Source of the DNA: Oxyruncus cristatus | Taxonomy: Eukaryota > Chordata > Aves > Passeriformes > Cotingidae | Length of the DNA: 64,000 nt | Direction of reading: 5' to 3' | Assembly: GCA_013399855.1 (NCBI GenBank) | Contig: VXAY01002459.1 | Location: 773,177 to 837,176 of the forward strand | Part shown: piece by piece, positions 37,509-48,366 of the stretch | Numbering within the stretch: position 1 is the stretch's first letter | How the letters are laid out: every line of letters starts with the position of its first letter | The notes under the pieces: generated by a model | Databases searched by the model: none | Told to the model about the DNA's origin: nothing | What the model saw: only the letters and a program-made list of their open reading frames with translations | Made by a program: the position numbers and the translations under genes

Positions 37509-37536
37509 GTTTATGATACCAGCCCGTATCATAAAC
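37509..37536. repeat. Perfect 11-bp inverted repeat (hairpin)
   Basis: GTTTATGATAC (37509-37519) is mirrored exactly by GTATCATAAAC (37526-37536) around the 6-base loop CAGCCC. No gene end or U-tract adjoins it. A template-switch fold-back origin is plausible, as for the hairpin at 12.5 kb. Confidence 0.92.
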
Positions 37537-38445
37537 TCACATACTTTTGGCACTTGTGCAAACATATATATAGATTTGCAGAACCAGAGGAAGTCCACTT
37601 ATTCTGACTGGCTTTGTAAAGCCTCAGAAGATAGTTCAGCTTGCACAGAGCATCCAAAAGCTTACTGACAGAGAGGTGAGAGCCATACTGCCAGTTATCC
37701 GGCTGTTGGATGAAAAGAGAAGCACATTAATTAGCTCTTTTTTTCTTTTGGCACAATGCTTTATGGTAGAAAATAATGCACATTCCCACACACTTGCCAA
37801 GAGGGGATACACAACCCCCTTCCCCACCTGCACCTACTGCTGAAACTAGCTTTAGAACTGTAATGTACCCTGACACTTCTGAGTACCCTGGGAGGGCATA
37901 GCTGACTTTCTCCAGTAAGCCAGCCTGTTAGCAGGTGCTGCAAATCCAGAGGCAGATGTTAATTGATTCTCACTGACAGCTTTGGCAGATTCTGCTCGTT
38001 AGCCTACCCTGAATGTAACTGCAGCTGAGAGTGTCTCCCTGAGCACAGGAACTGAGGGTTAAGCAGTCCTCGTGTGCTAATAAGACTCTGCCTTAGGAGG
38101 GAGATAAGACTGTGCCTGATTCTTCTTTTGCTTCTTTGTCTGATGTTGTAACTGGAGAGAGACCCAAGTTTCAGGAGTATGCAGGTATGGAGATGTCAAA
38201 CACGAGGTGACTTTGAGATTACCCTTACGTGTACAAAAGCCTAGTTTTTTAGCTGTTTGCTTGTCCTAGTTTTCATTTATCTCTTACAGGCAAAGTGTTT
38301 TGAATTAGAGCTATGCTTTACTGGTAGTGGTGGTGATTAATACTGACTCTACCATCCAGGAGTTGTAGTGAGGAGAGTTTCAGAATAGGTGTTTACATCC
38401 AGTTTGGTGGAATTAAGTCTCTGTCTATTTCTTTTCCATGGTCAG

Positions 38446-38476
38446 CATCGCTATAAAGTGAAGAGTGGAAAAGGAG
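38446..38476 (+). other. Candidate 31-nt microexon
   Basis: A strong acceptor (CTATTTCTTTTCCATGGTCAG, pyrimidine-rich over about 25 bases) is followed after 31 nt by the donor GGAG|GTAAGG. The short stretch reads HRYKVKSGKG in the first frame and is open. A 31-nt exon shifts frame, so it would need a partner or be regulatory. Microexons of this size exist in vertebrate neuronal genes, but the match here rests only on splice signals. Confidence 0.12.
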
Positions 38477-40625
38477 GTAAGGAATCCCGCCCTATAAGAT
38501 GTCAAACACCTTGGTTGTCATTCAAAAGAGTGGGGTTACCTTTGTGATGGTATTTCTGTTGTGAAAACAAAGAAGGAAATAAGAAAGTGCCAATATCAGT
38601 AGTCTCCTTTAAATGTCAGTCCTAAAATACCTGTGGTATGCAAAGGCTTGTTTTGTCTCAGACAGAATGTGATTTGAAACTCTTTTTGTATTAAAATGAC
38701 TGAGAAAAAAAACCTAGGTCTCACAGCTCTGTATTTTGTTTTATAAACCGGATCTTCCATGAAACTGGGAGAGTTGTGGTTTTTTTTTTTTCCTTTGAAG
38801 ATGTATTGTACAATTTTTAAGCTTATAAAACAATATTTCCCCAAAATACATAAAGAAATTTTCTGTGTTCAGATCTAAGGAAAAGAGAAGCCTAAAACAG
38901 GGAAGGATTCCATTCCTCTGAGTGAAGACATTCACAAATGATGAGTCCTCTTGCCCAGTGATAGTGTAGCTGTTAGATGTTATTGATGAAAATACTGTGA
39001 AAAATAAATGTTATTCTTAAGAAGAAGCTCGGAGTCCTTAGTTTCCTTTTAAAATTTTGAAATAGTGAGAAAAGAGGTTGATTGGTTATTTTTGAAGGTA
39101 AATACAGAGGAAAAAATGATTTTTTCTACATTATACAAATGTTACAGAAAATAGGGACGTTTTTGAGATTCTGACTGAAAACTTGATAACAATGGGAATA
39201 ATAAAGCAAAGTATTCTCTTTTCTGTCTTGGTTACTGGCACTGCATACTGATCTTGTATTGCCTTTTCTCTCTCCACCTCTGAAACCTCCACAGTGTCAG
39301 CTACATTATGCACTTGCACTTTTTTCTGTGTACTTCAGACCCCAAACTTTACACTCATTTTCTGGGATAGTAAATGATGACCAGCTAAATCACTACCCAT
39401 TCCCACTAAATCCATAGCAACAAATGTTTTTCTGTCTCTCTGGCTGGGAGAGTGCAGTGAGGAGAGATGCTTGGCTGTTTAAGCAATCTTATACCATTGT
39501 TCGACAGAGATAAGTTTTTAATCCACTACAGGGAGGAAAAGGAGCATTTATGAGATAGAGGATATACTGGCATGGTGAGAAAGTGAGATAACTGTAGAAA
39601 GAGCTGCCTGAAGGGCCTTTTGTGCTTCCAAGTCACCCAGAGCTGGAGACGCATTTGAGGACTGTTCCTTAATTAATACAACAGCATGTGACAATTTAGC
39701 CTCTGAAAAGCCTGGATTTTAAACCTTTTTCTTTTTTTTTTAATCTGACAAATGGACCAAGAGGATTTGCTTTTGCTGTTTAGGAGGAAGTGGAGAGGAA
39801 TAGCCTGGGGAAGCACTGAATACTTAGACAGATTTGGTCTATGTACAAGCTACAAGTGGTAGCTTATTTCACCTAACATGGTGTTTGCCTTGTATAATAA
39901 ATATAAGCAGGTAGTTCTTATGGCTCAAAACTACCCGCAGTTTATATAATGTTAGTGGTATCACAGCTTGGACTACAAATAATTTAAATGTAGAAATTTT
40001 CTTGAAAATCAGCCATTTGACTCTCTTTGAGGCACCCAGGCACTGTGTTAACTGCTGCCTCAAAACTGGTAGCTTCCAGTGTCTTAGTAGATATATATTT
40101 TAGACACACCAAGTGTGTCCACCCAAATAATTTTAAATGAATAAATTCTACATGTTTCTCCATGGTGAGACTCTGGCTTGTTCAATTTACACGGGGAAAG
40201 AAATTTAATTAGAGGTTTCAGTATATCAAGAGATGTGTTGACACATTTCTCCCTAACTTACATTCCAGGAAATATCTTAGTGTAATGATACCTTCTAATA
40301 CTTAGAACTCCGGGCTGCCAAGAGTCAGAAGCCAAATGGACTCTGTTGCAAGTGGATACTCATTACTGCTTCCATTTGACACCTGCCTGGGTACTGTTCT
40401 TTCTCTGTAAGCCATTTCATTACACTGCAGGTAAAAAGTAATTCTAGAGGAAGAGAATTGTCCTTGCTGTTTCAAGGTATGTGGTGACAGACAATGTACT
40501 TCAAGGAGTATTTGGCTCTTGTTATTGTTTTATAGGGAAAATTTACAGAAAGCAAAAGGTGGTCTTCGTAACACCTGTAATAAATACCTTTACCATAAAC
40601 AGTGAGGCTGGAAAGAAAGTTTTCC

Positions 40626-40645
40626 TTTTTTTTTTTTTTTTTTTT
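40626..40645. repeat. T20 homopolymer
   Basis: This run of 20 T is the longest homopolymer in the window. No minus-strand retroposon is recognised beside it. Confidence 0.95.
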
Positions 40646-41702
40646 CTTTCTTCCTACCCCTTGTATTTAAATTTTTGCTGCTGTCAGATATGCTGCATTG
40701 TTGCTGATTTAGTTAATGTTACTGGGTAGCATTATTTACTCTGGAATTACTGACTTCTTGTTAACACTCCCAACTAAGAAATGACCTGTCACTGGGCTGA
40801 TGTAAGTAGCTATTGCTCACTGTTGTCATTCTATTTAGGTGCACCCTTCTGGTGCATCTGACTATTCTTTTACAAATACAGACAAAACCTATGATCTAAT
40901 ACAGTGGCAATAGCCTTCATGGGGAAGTCAGTAACAATCCCCTGTGTCACATTGAAAGATGAATTTGGTTGCCATAGTGATATCAGCATCATTTGTCTCT
41001 AAAAGCTCATGCTTTTTTTTCCCCCAAGGTCTTTAAATGTTTGATTGAAAGACTCTGACAACTGTTTGATATTGATCAGTGAGTGACTGAATGCCCACTG
41101 CAAGCAGTAGTATTGAATCATTCACTAAAATGTGCTAGAATGCACAGACTTGGGCACTTTTACTTTTCCCAACCTCTTTATCAGTTTTTCTTTTTTTTTT
41201 TTCTCCTTCTTTTCGTCTAATAATAAATAAGGATAGTTTTAGTAACTCAGCAGAACAATGATGCTACAATTTCCTTGTTTTGAGAATACTGATGGAGGTT
41301 GTCCAATAGGATCATTCTGTGGGGGTTGAAATTATCCATCCAGTAGGTGAAAATCTTTCTTTGTGGTATGTCACAGAGTGCACTGTTTCCTGCCTACCCC
41401 AGGTCTCTTGTTGCAGAGTACCAGCTGTTTGCATTCTTGGAAAAGGTATTTGACTTTTGATAGAACCTTTTTTTCCCTATCCTCTTCAAGATAATATTTC
41501 CCACTCCCAAAAATATATTTTTCTTTCCAGTGCGTAGCAGGATATGATTAATCTGTCAAGAAATACCCAGCTGAGATTTCAGCAACAAAAGAGACAGGAT
41601 CTGTCCTGTACCTTTCCTCAAGAGTGTACAAGGATTGTTGCTCTGATGGACTGAAATTGTACCTTCTCTTAAATATATCCATCTTTCTATATGATTCTTC
41701 AG

Positions 41703-41744
41703 CAGCTGCTTCTGAGGCTAGTGATATCAGTCAGTCATATGATG
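41703..41744 (+). other. Candidate 42-nt microexon, symmetric
   Basis: A long pyrimidine-rich acceptor (CTTTCTATATGATTCTTCAG, ending 41702) is followed directly by CAG, making a NAGNAG tandem acceptor. The donor is GATG|GTAGGT at 41745. The 42 nt divide by three, and one frame is open with two leading bases and one trailing base, reading AASEASDISQSYD. The small, polar, Ser-rich sequence is typical of disordered inserts made by microexons, but I cannot assign it. It lies inside an 81-codon frame. Confidence 0.15.
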
Positions 41745-41815
41745 GTAGGTTTTCCCACTGCACAGGATTTCTTACTTCTCAAACATTGCAAAGTAAACCC
41801 ATTATTTTTCTCCAG

Positions 41816-41865
41816 GGTTTATTCCAGTGCCTTGGATTTGATGGGATCTGCCAACTGCTTCAGTT
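41816..41865 (+). other. Candidate 50-nt exon (weak)
   Basis: A strong acceptor (ACCCATTATTTTTCTCCAG, ending 41815) is followed by 50 nt and the donor-like GTGAGT at 41866. It reads GLFQCLGFDGICQLLQ in the first frame. That frame does not continue correctly from the 42-nt candidate at 41703 when the two are joined in phase, because a stop results. The two therefore cannot be consecutive coding exons. Confidence 0.07.
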
Positions 41866-42646
41866 GTGAGTAATTTAGCAGAGGTGTATGGTTCATGTAA
41901 AACGGTAGTTAATGTTAAAGTAGTAGAGAAAGGAGACTCATTTAGCTAAGGAGAAATATTATCTCAATTCTTAGGGCTGCTAATTATGAAAAAAATCACA
42001 CTTTTCTGTGAGGGTAAAATCGTGCTTAACCACAATAATTCCTATTATTTCACTGATGAAAGAATTCCCAACCCAACCCCCCTCTACTCACTCCTCTTTT
42101 TATTCCCAAGTGGCTGAAGTTGTAGGGTTAATGTGTGTGGTATGGGGGTGGGGGTTTTTTTCTTGTTTGATCTGGAGCTCGTTACTGGCTTGCTACAAGC
42201 ATACAAAATATGTGTCTGTGTCTGCTCCTCTGATATGTGCTACACTGGACTGAGAGCTGGTTAGCAGAGGCAGCAGTTTCTCCATAAGCCTCCTGTTTCT
42301 AATTGGCTGTGTGAGTGTTTGTCTTTCTGGTCCAGAGCACATTCACTCAGTGTGAAGTGTGAGTTCAGCTGGAAGCCCTGACTGCCTTCCTGCCAGTGTC
42401 TTTTTTGCAAATGCTCATGTTCCTCATTAATGAGGGAGAGGCATCTCAGGATGCTAATGTGAGTGAGGGATTTTGGTGGGTGATTCAGCTGTGCGTGTGT
42501 GTGTCTATCTCAGACTGTTTCAGTGGGCTGCTGATTTTTAAATGATTCATGCTAGTTCTGTGTTTTTCATATAACAACCTAACAGTGTACTTATTGAGGG
42601 CTTCTGTATTGTAGAAATTATATATGAGCAAAAGATTCTCCATAGC

Positions 42647-42777
42647 TGCAGCTATCAACACAAAGTCTGGTGATGATTGTCTGAGCTCATACTAAGGCAA
42701 AAGCCTTTGTAAGCCTCAACAGGCCCAGGGCAAGACTGGAAGTGTTACAGGTGATGCCATCAGTGTTGATAGCTGCA
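42647..42777. repeat. 15-bp perfect inverted repeat with 101-bp spacer
   Basis: TGCAGCTATCAACAC (42647-42661) is exactly complementary to GTGTTGATAGCTGCA (42763-42777). The spacer contains a small internal stem (AAGGC-AAAA-GCCTT) and short pairing segments (AGTCT with AGACT). The stretch could fold into a branched RNA or DNA structure of about 130 nt. I see no Pol III boxes, known RNA family or mature-miRNA-like long stem. Confidence 0.85.
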
Positions 42778-43531
42778 ACATCAGTGGAAGTAGTACTAGG
42801 TGTTCTTTATTCACTGCTTCTTAAGTACGTACTAAGCTCATCAAAAGCATTTTTTCAGGGACTCAGTTTCCCATGACAAAACATGAGAAATAATAGAGGC
42901 ACTGGTAGCAGTAGGTCTGGAGTGACTGGTATTCACTTGCTTTGACTCTGTGGCATCTTCTATCTGAATTAGTCAGAGCTTTTTCAGCTATTGTCATAGG
43001 AAAAGAGGAAAGCAACATACAGCAATAATTAATACATTTCAAAATACGATAATGCTCATAGAAAAGTGCTACAGAACTCTATTTTATGTAGCAATTCCTG
43101 AAGGTGCTCTTGAGCTGCTGCTGTTTCATTTTGTTTTCCCAAAGACTTTGCAAACCAAAGGAAGTGCACAACCATTTTCTTGAGTCTTTTTAGGTATAAT
43201 TTTTTTTATATTCATAAAGTTTATTCATCGTATATGACACAGAAAAGGTCATGCTGGTTTTTGGCCTTGAGGTGCTACTGAATAACAGTGTTTAATAAAA
43301 GAGATTGTCTAGACTCTTTGTCCCTGGTCAAATTTCTCTCACAAGAGTGTGCTACTCCTCCTCACAGTGACTCAGTAAGTTTTTGGAATTGGCACGTTGG
43401 GCACATGAGTAAAATAAGCTCTATTATCCCAATCACAAGTTGTAAAGAGCCCTCAGGGTTCCACGGAGAGATCTTCCACAACCTGACATTTACTGCTTTT
43501 AATAGGTCTGTGGCTACTCTCCTTGTCCCCA

Positions 43532-43631
43532 TAAACTCAAAACCCCCCAAAAAACCCCCAAAACAAAACAAAACAAACAAAAAAACACTAAAAAAAAAAG
43601 CTAAAAAAACCACCAAAGAAACAAAAAACCC
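43532..43631. repeat. A/C-rich low-complexity tract
   Basis: Runs of A4-A9 alternate with C runs of up to six, with AAAAC units in the middle. The 118-codon plus-strand frame across it ends in Lys, Thr and Asn repeats and is an artefact. On the minus strand the G6 and G5 runs give limited G-quadruplex potential. Confidence 0.9.
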
Positions 43632-44370
43632 GTCTGATTTTTAATGTCTTGCTAGTCTATTCTTGTTACATTTGCATGTCTGGAGTATAATTTATTTGCA
43701 ATATGACTTGCTAAGTCATGGAATGACATCTCAAAGTGATTTCATAGTGTGTGCATTTTTTTAAAAGTTATTCTCAATTAATTAATAATCAGTAATATTA
43801 AGTGAACAGTCTTCCAGGCAGTCTACTTTTATAAAATTTAATAAAACACGAAAAAAGTTCAAAAGGTACATTTATTTCACATACAGAGAGGATGGTTTCT
43901 TTAAAATTCACTTATCTATCTAACCTGACTGTATGGTAGTACCTACTGTGTTTTTAAGGTATGTCTTTTATACATACACCCTCATGGGGGATGGAAACAT
44001 TACCATTCCTGCTCTAAAGGGAAGCAGGAATGAGCCTGAGAAGAGCAGAGGTTTACCTGTATTAGAATTATCAAGTGAACCAGGTAAGGACACAGAAATG
44101 CAAGCACAGATGGCCACATGATAAAGTGCAATATCCTTATTCAGAAGTAAACTAGATATAAATGGTTCTGAGCTGACATTATTTTTTCTTTTTTTTAAGA
44201 TTCATAGTTAAATTCACTGTCTCAGCAACCATAGCAGACTTGCTCTAATTTTGTCAATTAACCCAATGTGGACCCAACTTTAGGCATTTGTGAAGTGTCT
44301 AGACTGGAAGTCTGACTTGGCAAGCTGGCACTTCTGCAACTCAGACTAGTGTCATCAGCCACATGTCATT

Positions 44371-45003
44371 ACAGAATCATTTAGGTTGGAAAAGACATTC
44401 AAGATCGAGTCCAATCTCTGACCAATCACCACCGTGTTAACTAGATCTTGGCACTGGGTGCCACGTCCAGTCATTTCTTGAACACCTCCAGGGATGGTGA
44501 CTCTACTACTTCCTGGGCAGTCCATTCTAAAGCTTAAAAACCCTTTCCATGGGTTCTTCCAGATGTCCAGTCTGTATTTCCCCTGGCACAGCTTGAGGCC
44601 ATGACCTCTTTTCCTATTGCTGGTTTCCTGAAGAAGCCAACCCCCACCTGGCTAAACCCTCCTTTCAGGGACTCGTGGAGAGTGATAATATCCCCCCTGA
44701 ACCTCCTTTTCTCCAGGATAAGCACCCCCAGCTCCCTCAGCTGCTCCTCACAGAACTTGTGCTCCAGACCCTTCCCAACTCTGTTGCCCTTCTCTGGACA
44801 CGCTCCAGCCCTTCAATGTCCTTCTCGTAGTGAAGGGCCCAGAACTGGACACAGGATTTGAGGTGCAGCCTCACCAGTGCCCAGTACAGAGGGACAATCA
44901 CTGCCCTGGTCCTGCTGGCCACACTATTGCTGACACAGGCCAGGATGCCATTGGCTTTCTTGCCCACCTGGGCACATGCTGGCTCATGTTCAGCTGCTAC
45001 TGA
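44371..45003 (-). mobile_element. CR1 LINE 3' part with ORF2 C-terminal remnant
   Basis: This is in minus orientation and the same subfamily as 33682-34412. It starts ACAGAATCATTTAGGTTGGA, the reverse complement of a CR1 3' end without the extra octamer. It goes through GACCAATCACCACCGTGTTA and GTGACTCTACTACTTCCTGG into ORF2. Minus-strand frames at 44737-44967 ([20 protein letters not shown], then [20 protein letters not shown]) and 44534-44725 ([20 protein letters not shown]) decode the C-terminal ORF2 end, split by frameshifts. It breaks off near CAGCTGCTACTGAAC, close to where the other long copy diverges. It keeps about 633 bp and cannot encode an active protein. Confidence 0.96.
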
Positions 45004-46864
45004 ACATTCGTCAGTGTCCCTATACGATCAGAATACCTTTTCCTAATTAAAAAGCAATACATATATTTTCTTTTGATGTTGTTTCTAATCTGATATTTAC
45101 AACATCTGGTCATGATAACTTTTCAGCGAAGGCTGAAATAAGAAGTAAGTGATTCCTGGAGCATAGGTGAACAAAGAGATGGCTTTGCACCGTTCACATG
45201 GCATTCCTGTTTCAGATTTATCTTGCATATATGCATCACATTTTCTAAATGTCAAACTGGAAAGAGCACAGAAGAAATACTGTAATTTATTTTACTTCTA
45301 ATTTCCACTCAGTGGTTTCCAAAACTATAAAAATGTTATCATGTGTGCTCTATGGCTCTGCACTCAAGAATTGAATACAAACTCAGAAAAAGGATGGGTT
45401 TAATATTCTGTTGTTTTAACTGCATTGTAATATAAAATACTTAATTTCTGGAAGAATAAATGCCTGACTTATTCTACAGCTATTTTGTTGGGGTTTTTTA
45501 CTCATTCCAAAAGTAAAATGTGCTTTGTAACAGACCCTTAATGAGTTTGTTTTGGGTTTTTTTAATATACTTTTGGTTACATGGCATTAATCTGAAAGTG
45601 CACATTTCTGTGAAGAGACAGCTACAAAAAGAGGTAAGGAAAGAACTGCTTAATTCAGTGACGTGTTCAGTTGCTTCATTCATTTGCCTACTTGAGGTTT
45701 GAGGGTTTTTTTAGGAAATAAATCTTAGTGATATATTGCCTTTCTAATTTCAATCTTATTTGTGCCTTAAGTGTATTCCTTCTTGGTTGAATTTAAAAAT
45801 AACAAAAAAGTATCAAGATGGGTAATCACATTGGTAAGTACCTAAAATCAAGACAATTCAATCAGTACAACAAAAATGTGGTCAACTCAGTTAAAACAAC
45901 CTAACATACTCTTTGCAAAATATCATTAATGTTTGTATTATTAGCTAAATATAAAAATCTTAATTGTTTTCCTAATGATCTAGCCTTTAAAACCTAATCT
46001 AATAAACAGCTCAGTAACACCAAAGTAATTTAATTTAGCTGACCATATAATATTATTGCGACTCGGAATTGTGATCTCTGGGTAATTAGAATAACATGTA
46101 ACACTGATTCATTCCATCAGATGGCTGAAATGTTTACTTCCGTGTTTGATAAGTAACCTCATACCTCTAGTTTAAAAAGAGGCCTTGTAGTAAATGTTCC
46201 CAACAGATAGAGGTACTGAGCTTAAAACAGAAATGCTTTTTTGTGGATGCCTAACACCTTCAGCTTTTCTGTGTTCCCATTTCTGTTCTGGTGGGCAGTC
46301 CTTCATTTCTTGCACGTGTAAGATTTTAAGCAGCTTGCATGTAGGTGATAAAATCCAGGAAACTTTTATTCTGCCTTTTTGATAGCAACTTTCTTCAAGA
46401 CAACCTAGTAAGTTTCTTATTTTGTTTCTTGGTCTTTTTTGGATAAAGTTCTCTTCACAGAAATTATCTATTTTGGGCTGTTTTTTCTCAACGGAAAATG
46501 GAAGATTATTCACCTGGCAATATTGTCTTGCCTTCTACATATCAGTGTTATCAATTGTTTGAGGTGCCTGACAGTGCTTATGGTTGATCATATCTAAATG
46601 GGAAGATGTTCTGCTTCTCAGGATTTCTCGCCCCTCTCAACCTTTTTTTTTTTTTTACCTGCAAAAAAAGCAGCTGTAAACCTAAAGGTGATATAAGGAT
46701 GTTTTTGTTATAGGCTTATCTGAAGTTTACAAACCTGACTTCTACATTGAAACTGGCCAGTTGAGCATGTGCTGAAGTAACCTGTGTACATGTTCAACTA
46801 CTAGGTGTAAACACCTGTTAGCGAGGGGAAGGCTATAACTTAATTTTTTCTCAGCTATTAAGGC

Positions 46865-46934
46865 NNNNNNNNNNNNNNNNNNNNNNNNNNNNNNNNNNNN
46901 NNNNNNNNNNNNNNNNNNNNNNNNNNNNNNNNNN
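46865..46934. other. Assembly gap of 70 N
   Basis: There are seventy undetermined bases. The flanks (TCAGCTATTAAGGC and GGAGTCACTGTG) are not low-complexity, and they do not repeat each other as far as I can see. The minus-strand open frame that spans the gap is meaningless. Confidence 1.
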
Positions 46935-47672
46935 GGAGTCACTGTGACAGCAATTCCAAACTGATTTTTGAATGGAATTTCTATGAGCTGTTTTCCATTT
47001 TGTTTTGCGAGATTGCAATGGGATTTGGTTTTTAAGTAGTGTATTACATTACGTCTCTATTGAGAATATGTTGTTGGACCTTTGAAGCAAGATACTTTAA
47101 TTATACACAGCTTGAATAGTTGTATTCAAACATGCCCAGGGATCTGCTGCTCTGCCTGCCCCACTGAAGTCTTACAGTATTGACAAACTGGGTGTTCACT
47201 TCTGTATGACTGCTGCTACTGGCACAGAGAGCCTGTGTATTAACATTTCAGTAAGGACTTGAACTGCCTAAATAAGACTGATTGCGAAGATCCATTGGTG
47301 TGTATGAAGGCTGCAGAAATGGTTATTTAAGAAGACAAGCTTTTGACTCCATGAAGTAAATGAAGTTCAAGTCAGGATGAACACATCTGGGGAAATAATA
47401 CAAACAGAAATAATGGGAAATAGTTACATTAAGAGCATTCCCTAAAAGACTGACAACGTTCTCTTATTTCCCCCTCCTAACTACAAGTTTTCTTTGTATG
47501 CACACTGTTCACATAAGGCTATATAAATTCCACATTTATTAAATGATAGTGGTCTTAGGCACTCTGTTCATTCAACTTATGTTAGAGGTCTAACCTAAAG
47601 ATGCAGATTTCTTTATGTAATGGGCTGGATCAAAGTCACTCAAGTTCTTTCTCTTCAAGACAGACTACTTAC

Positions 47673-47783
47673 TCTGGATATTGCTAGAGCATCACTTAGG
47701 ATTACCAGGTTTTGAACATGGTTTCTTTGTGCTATGGTTACTTTAACATGATTAGTGCCTCTCTGTTGGAAGCTTTGGTCAAA
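47673..47783 (-). other. Candidate 111-nt exon, phase 0-0
   Basis: On the minus strand a pyrimidine-rich acceptor (GTGTCCTTTCTCCACAG) precedes 37 fully open codons, followed by the strong donor CCAGA|GTAAGTAG. Exon length divides by three and both ends fall on codon boundaries. The frame is also open for 35 codons upstream, with an ATG at 47888. The translation is balanced and polar (FDQSFQQRGTNHVKVTIAQR at its start) and has no recognised domain. If real it belongs to a minus-strand gene, in conflict with the plus-strand candidate at 29.3 kb belonging to the same gene. Confidence 0.2.
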
Positions 47784-47894
47784 CTGTGGAGAAAGGACAC
47801 CTCCATGCAGGAAGTGTGACAGCAGCTCTGGATGTGACTGCCAACATCTGATGCTAAGAGCCAGAAAATTCTGAAATTCTTTGTCCACTTATTT

Positions 47895-47928
47895 ATTCCT
47901 GAAAATCAAGTATTCCTGATAATCAAAT
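47895..47928. repeat. 17-bp imperfect tandem pair
   Basis: ATTCCTGAAAATCAAGT is followed directly by ATTCCTGATAATCAAAT, with two mismatches. It is a small local duplication. Confidence 0.85.
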
Positions 47929-48182
47929 AAGCAAAAAAATGTTGTCTTCTAAGTAATCAGAGTTCTGGGACAAGTGCAGCCTGAGAAAAAATGTTTCTTA
48001 ACTTTGTGCATGTAGGTTTTTCATAACTTTTCTTCCTTATTTTTTTTTTTCTTACTTGCTGTGTTTATATTTCCTACTATCTTTGATTACTCCACTTTGG
48101 TTGATAATTGATAAAGTAAAAGGAACATGAGAAACAAGTTTTGGTGACATGTAAAGGCTTTGATATAAGAATAATCATCATG

Positions 48183-48366
48183 TCACAGAATCACAGAGTG
48201 GATAAGGTCAGAAAGGACCACAATGTGTCATCTGGTCCAACCTCTCTGTTGAAGCAGGGTCATCCCAGAGCACATGGTACAGGACTGTGTCCAGACAGTT
48301 CTGGAATATCTCCAATGAGGGAGACTCCACAACCTCTCTGGGCAACCTATTCCAGAGCATGCTGGG
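48183..48366 (-). mobile_element. CR1 LINE 3'-end fragment, divergent
   Basis: The plus strand starts TCACAGAATCACAGAGTGGA, then AAGGACCACAATGTGTCATC, CTGGTCCAACCTCTCTGTTG, CAGGACTGTGTCCAGACAGT, CTCCAATGAGGGAGACTCCA, and CAACCTCTCTGGGCAACCTA ending TTCCAGAGCATGCTGG. It is in minus orientation, about 184 bp long, with a tail type different from the other copies. Confidence 0.9.

Larger units (their letters stand above)
34413..44370. other. Gene-free unique sequence with small candidates
   Basis: Apart from a CR1 scrap at 35752, I see no interspersed repeat for 10 kb. Items listed separately are two inverted repeats (37509-37536, 42647-42777), microexon-like stretches at 38446-38476, 41703-41744 and 41816-41865, and homopolymer tracts. 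The stretch 35818-36183 has a 121-codon open frame containing a donor-like CCAG|GTAAGG at 36115, with a moderate acceptor near 35909. The translation is unassigned. The stretch 42300-42560 contains the dinucleotide run GTGTGTGTGT. Confidence 0.55.
45004..48182. other. Gene-free AT-rich sequence containing an assembly gap
   Basis: No interspersed repeat is recognised. It holds the 70-N gap at 46865-46934, a T14 run at 46643-46656, a 17-bp imperfect tandem pair at 47895-47928, and an exon-like minus-strand stretch at 47673-47783. The minus-strand 113-codon frame at 46172-46513 shows no recognisable domain. Confidence 0.55.

Noticed and set aside
43288..43644. 118-codon plus-strand frame with a Lys/Pro/Asn-rich end
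   Set aside because: The tail is a translated A/C-rich simple repeat, and nothing upstream is recognisable.
46742..46942. 66-codon minus-strand frame across the N gap
   Set aside because: Twenty-four of its codons are undetermined bases, so the frame is not real evidence.
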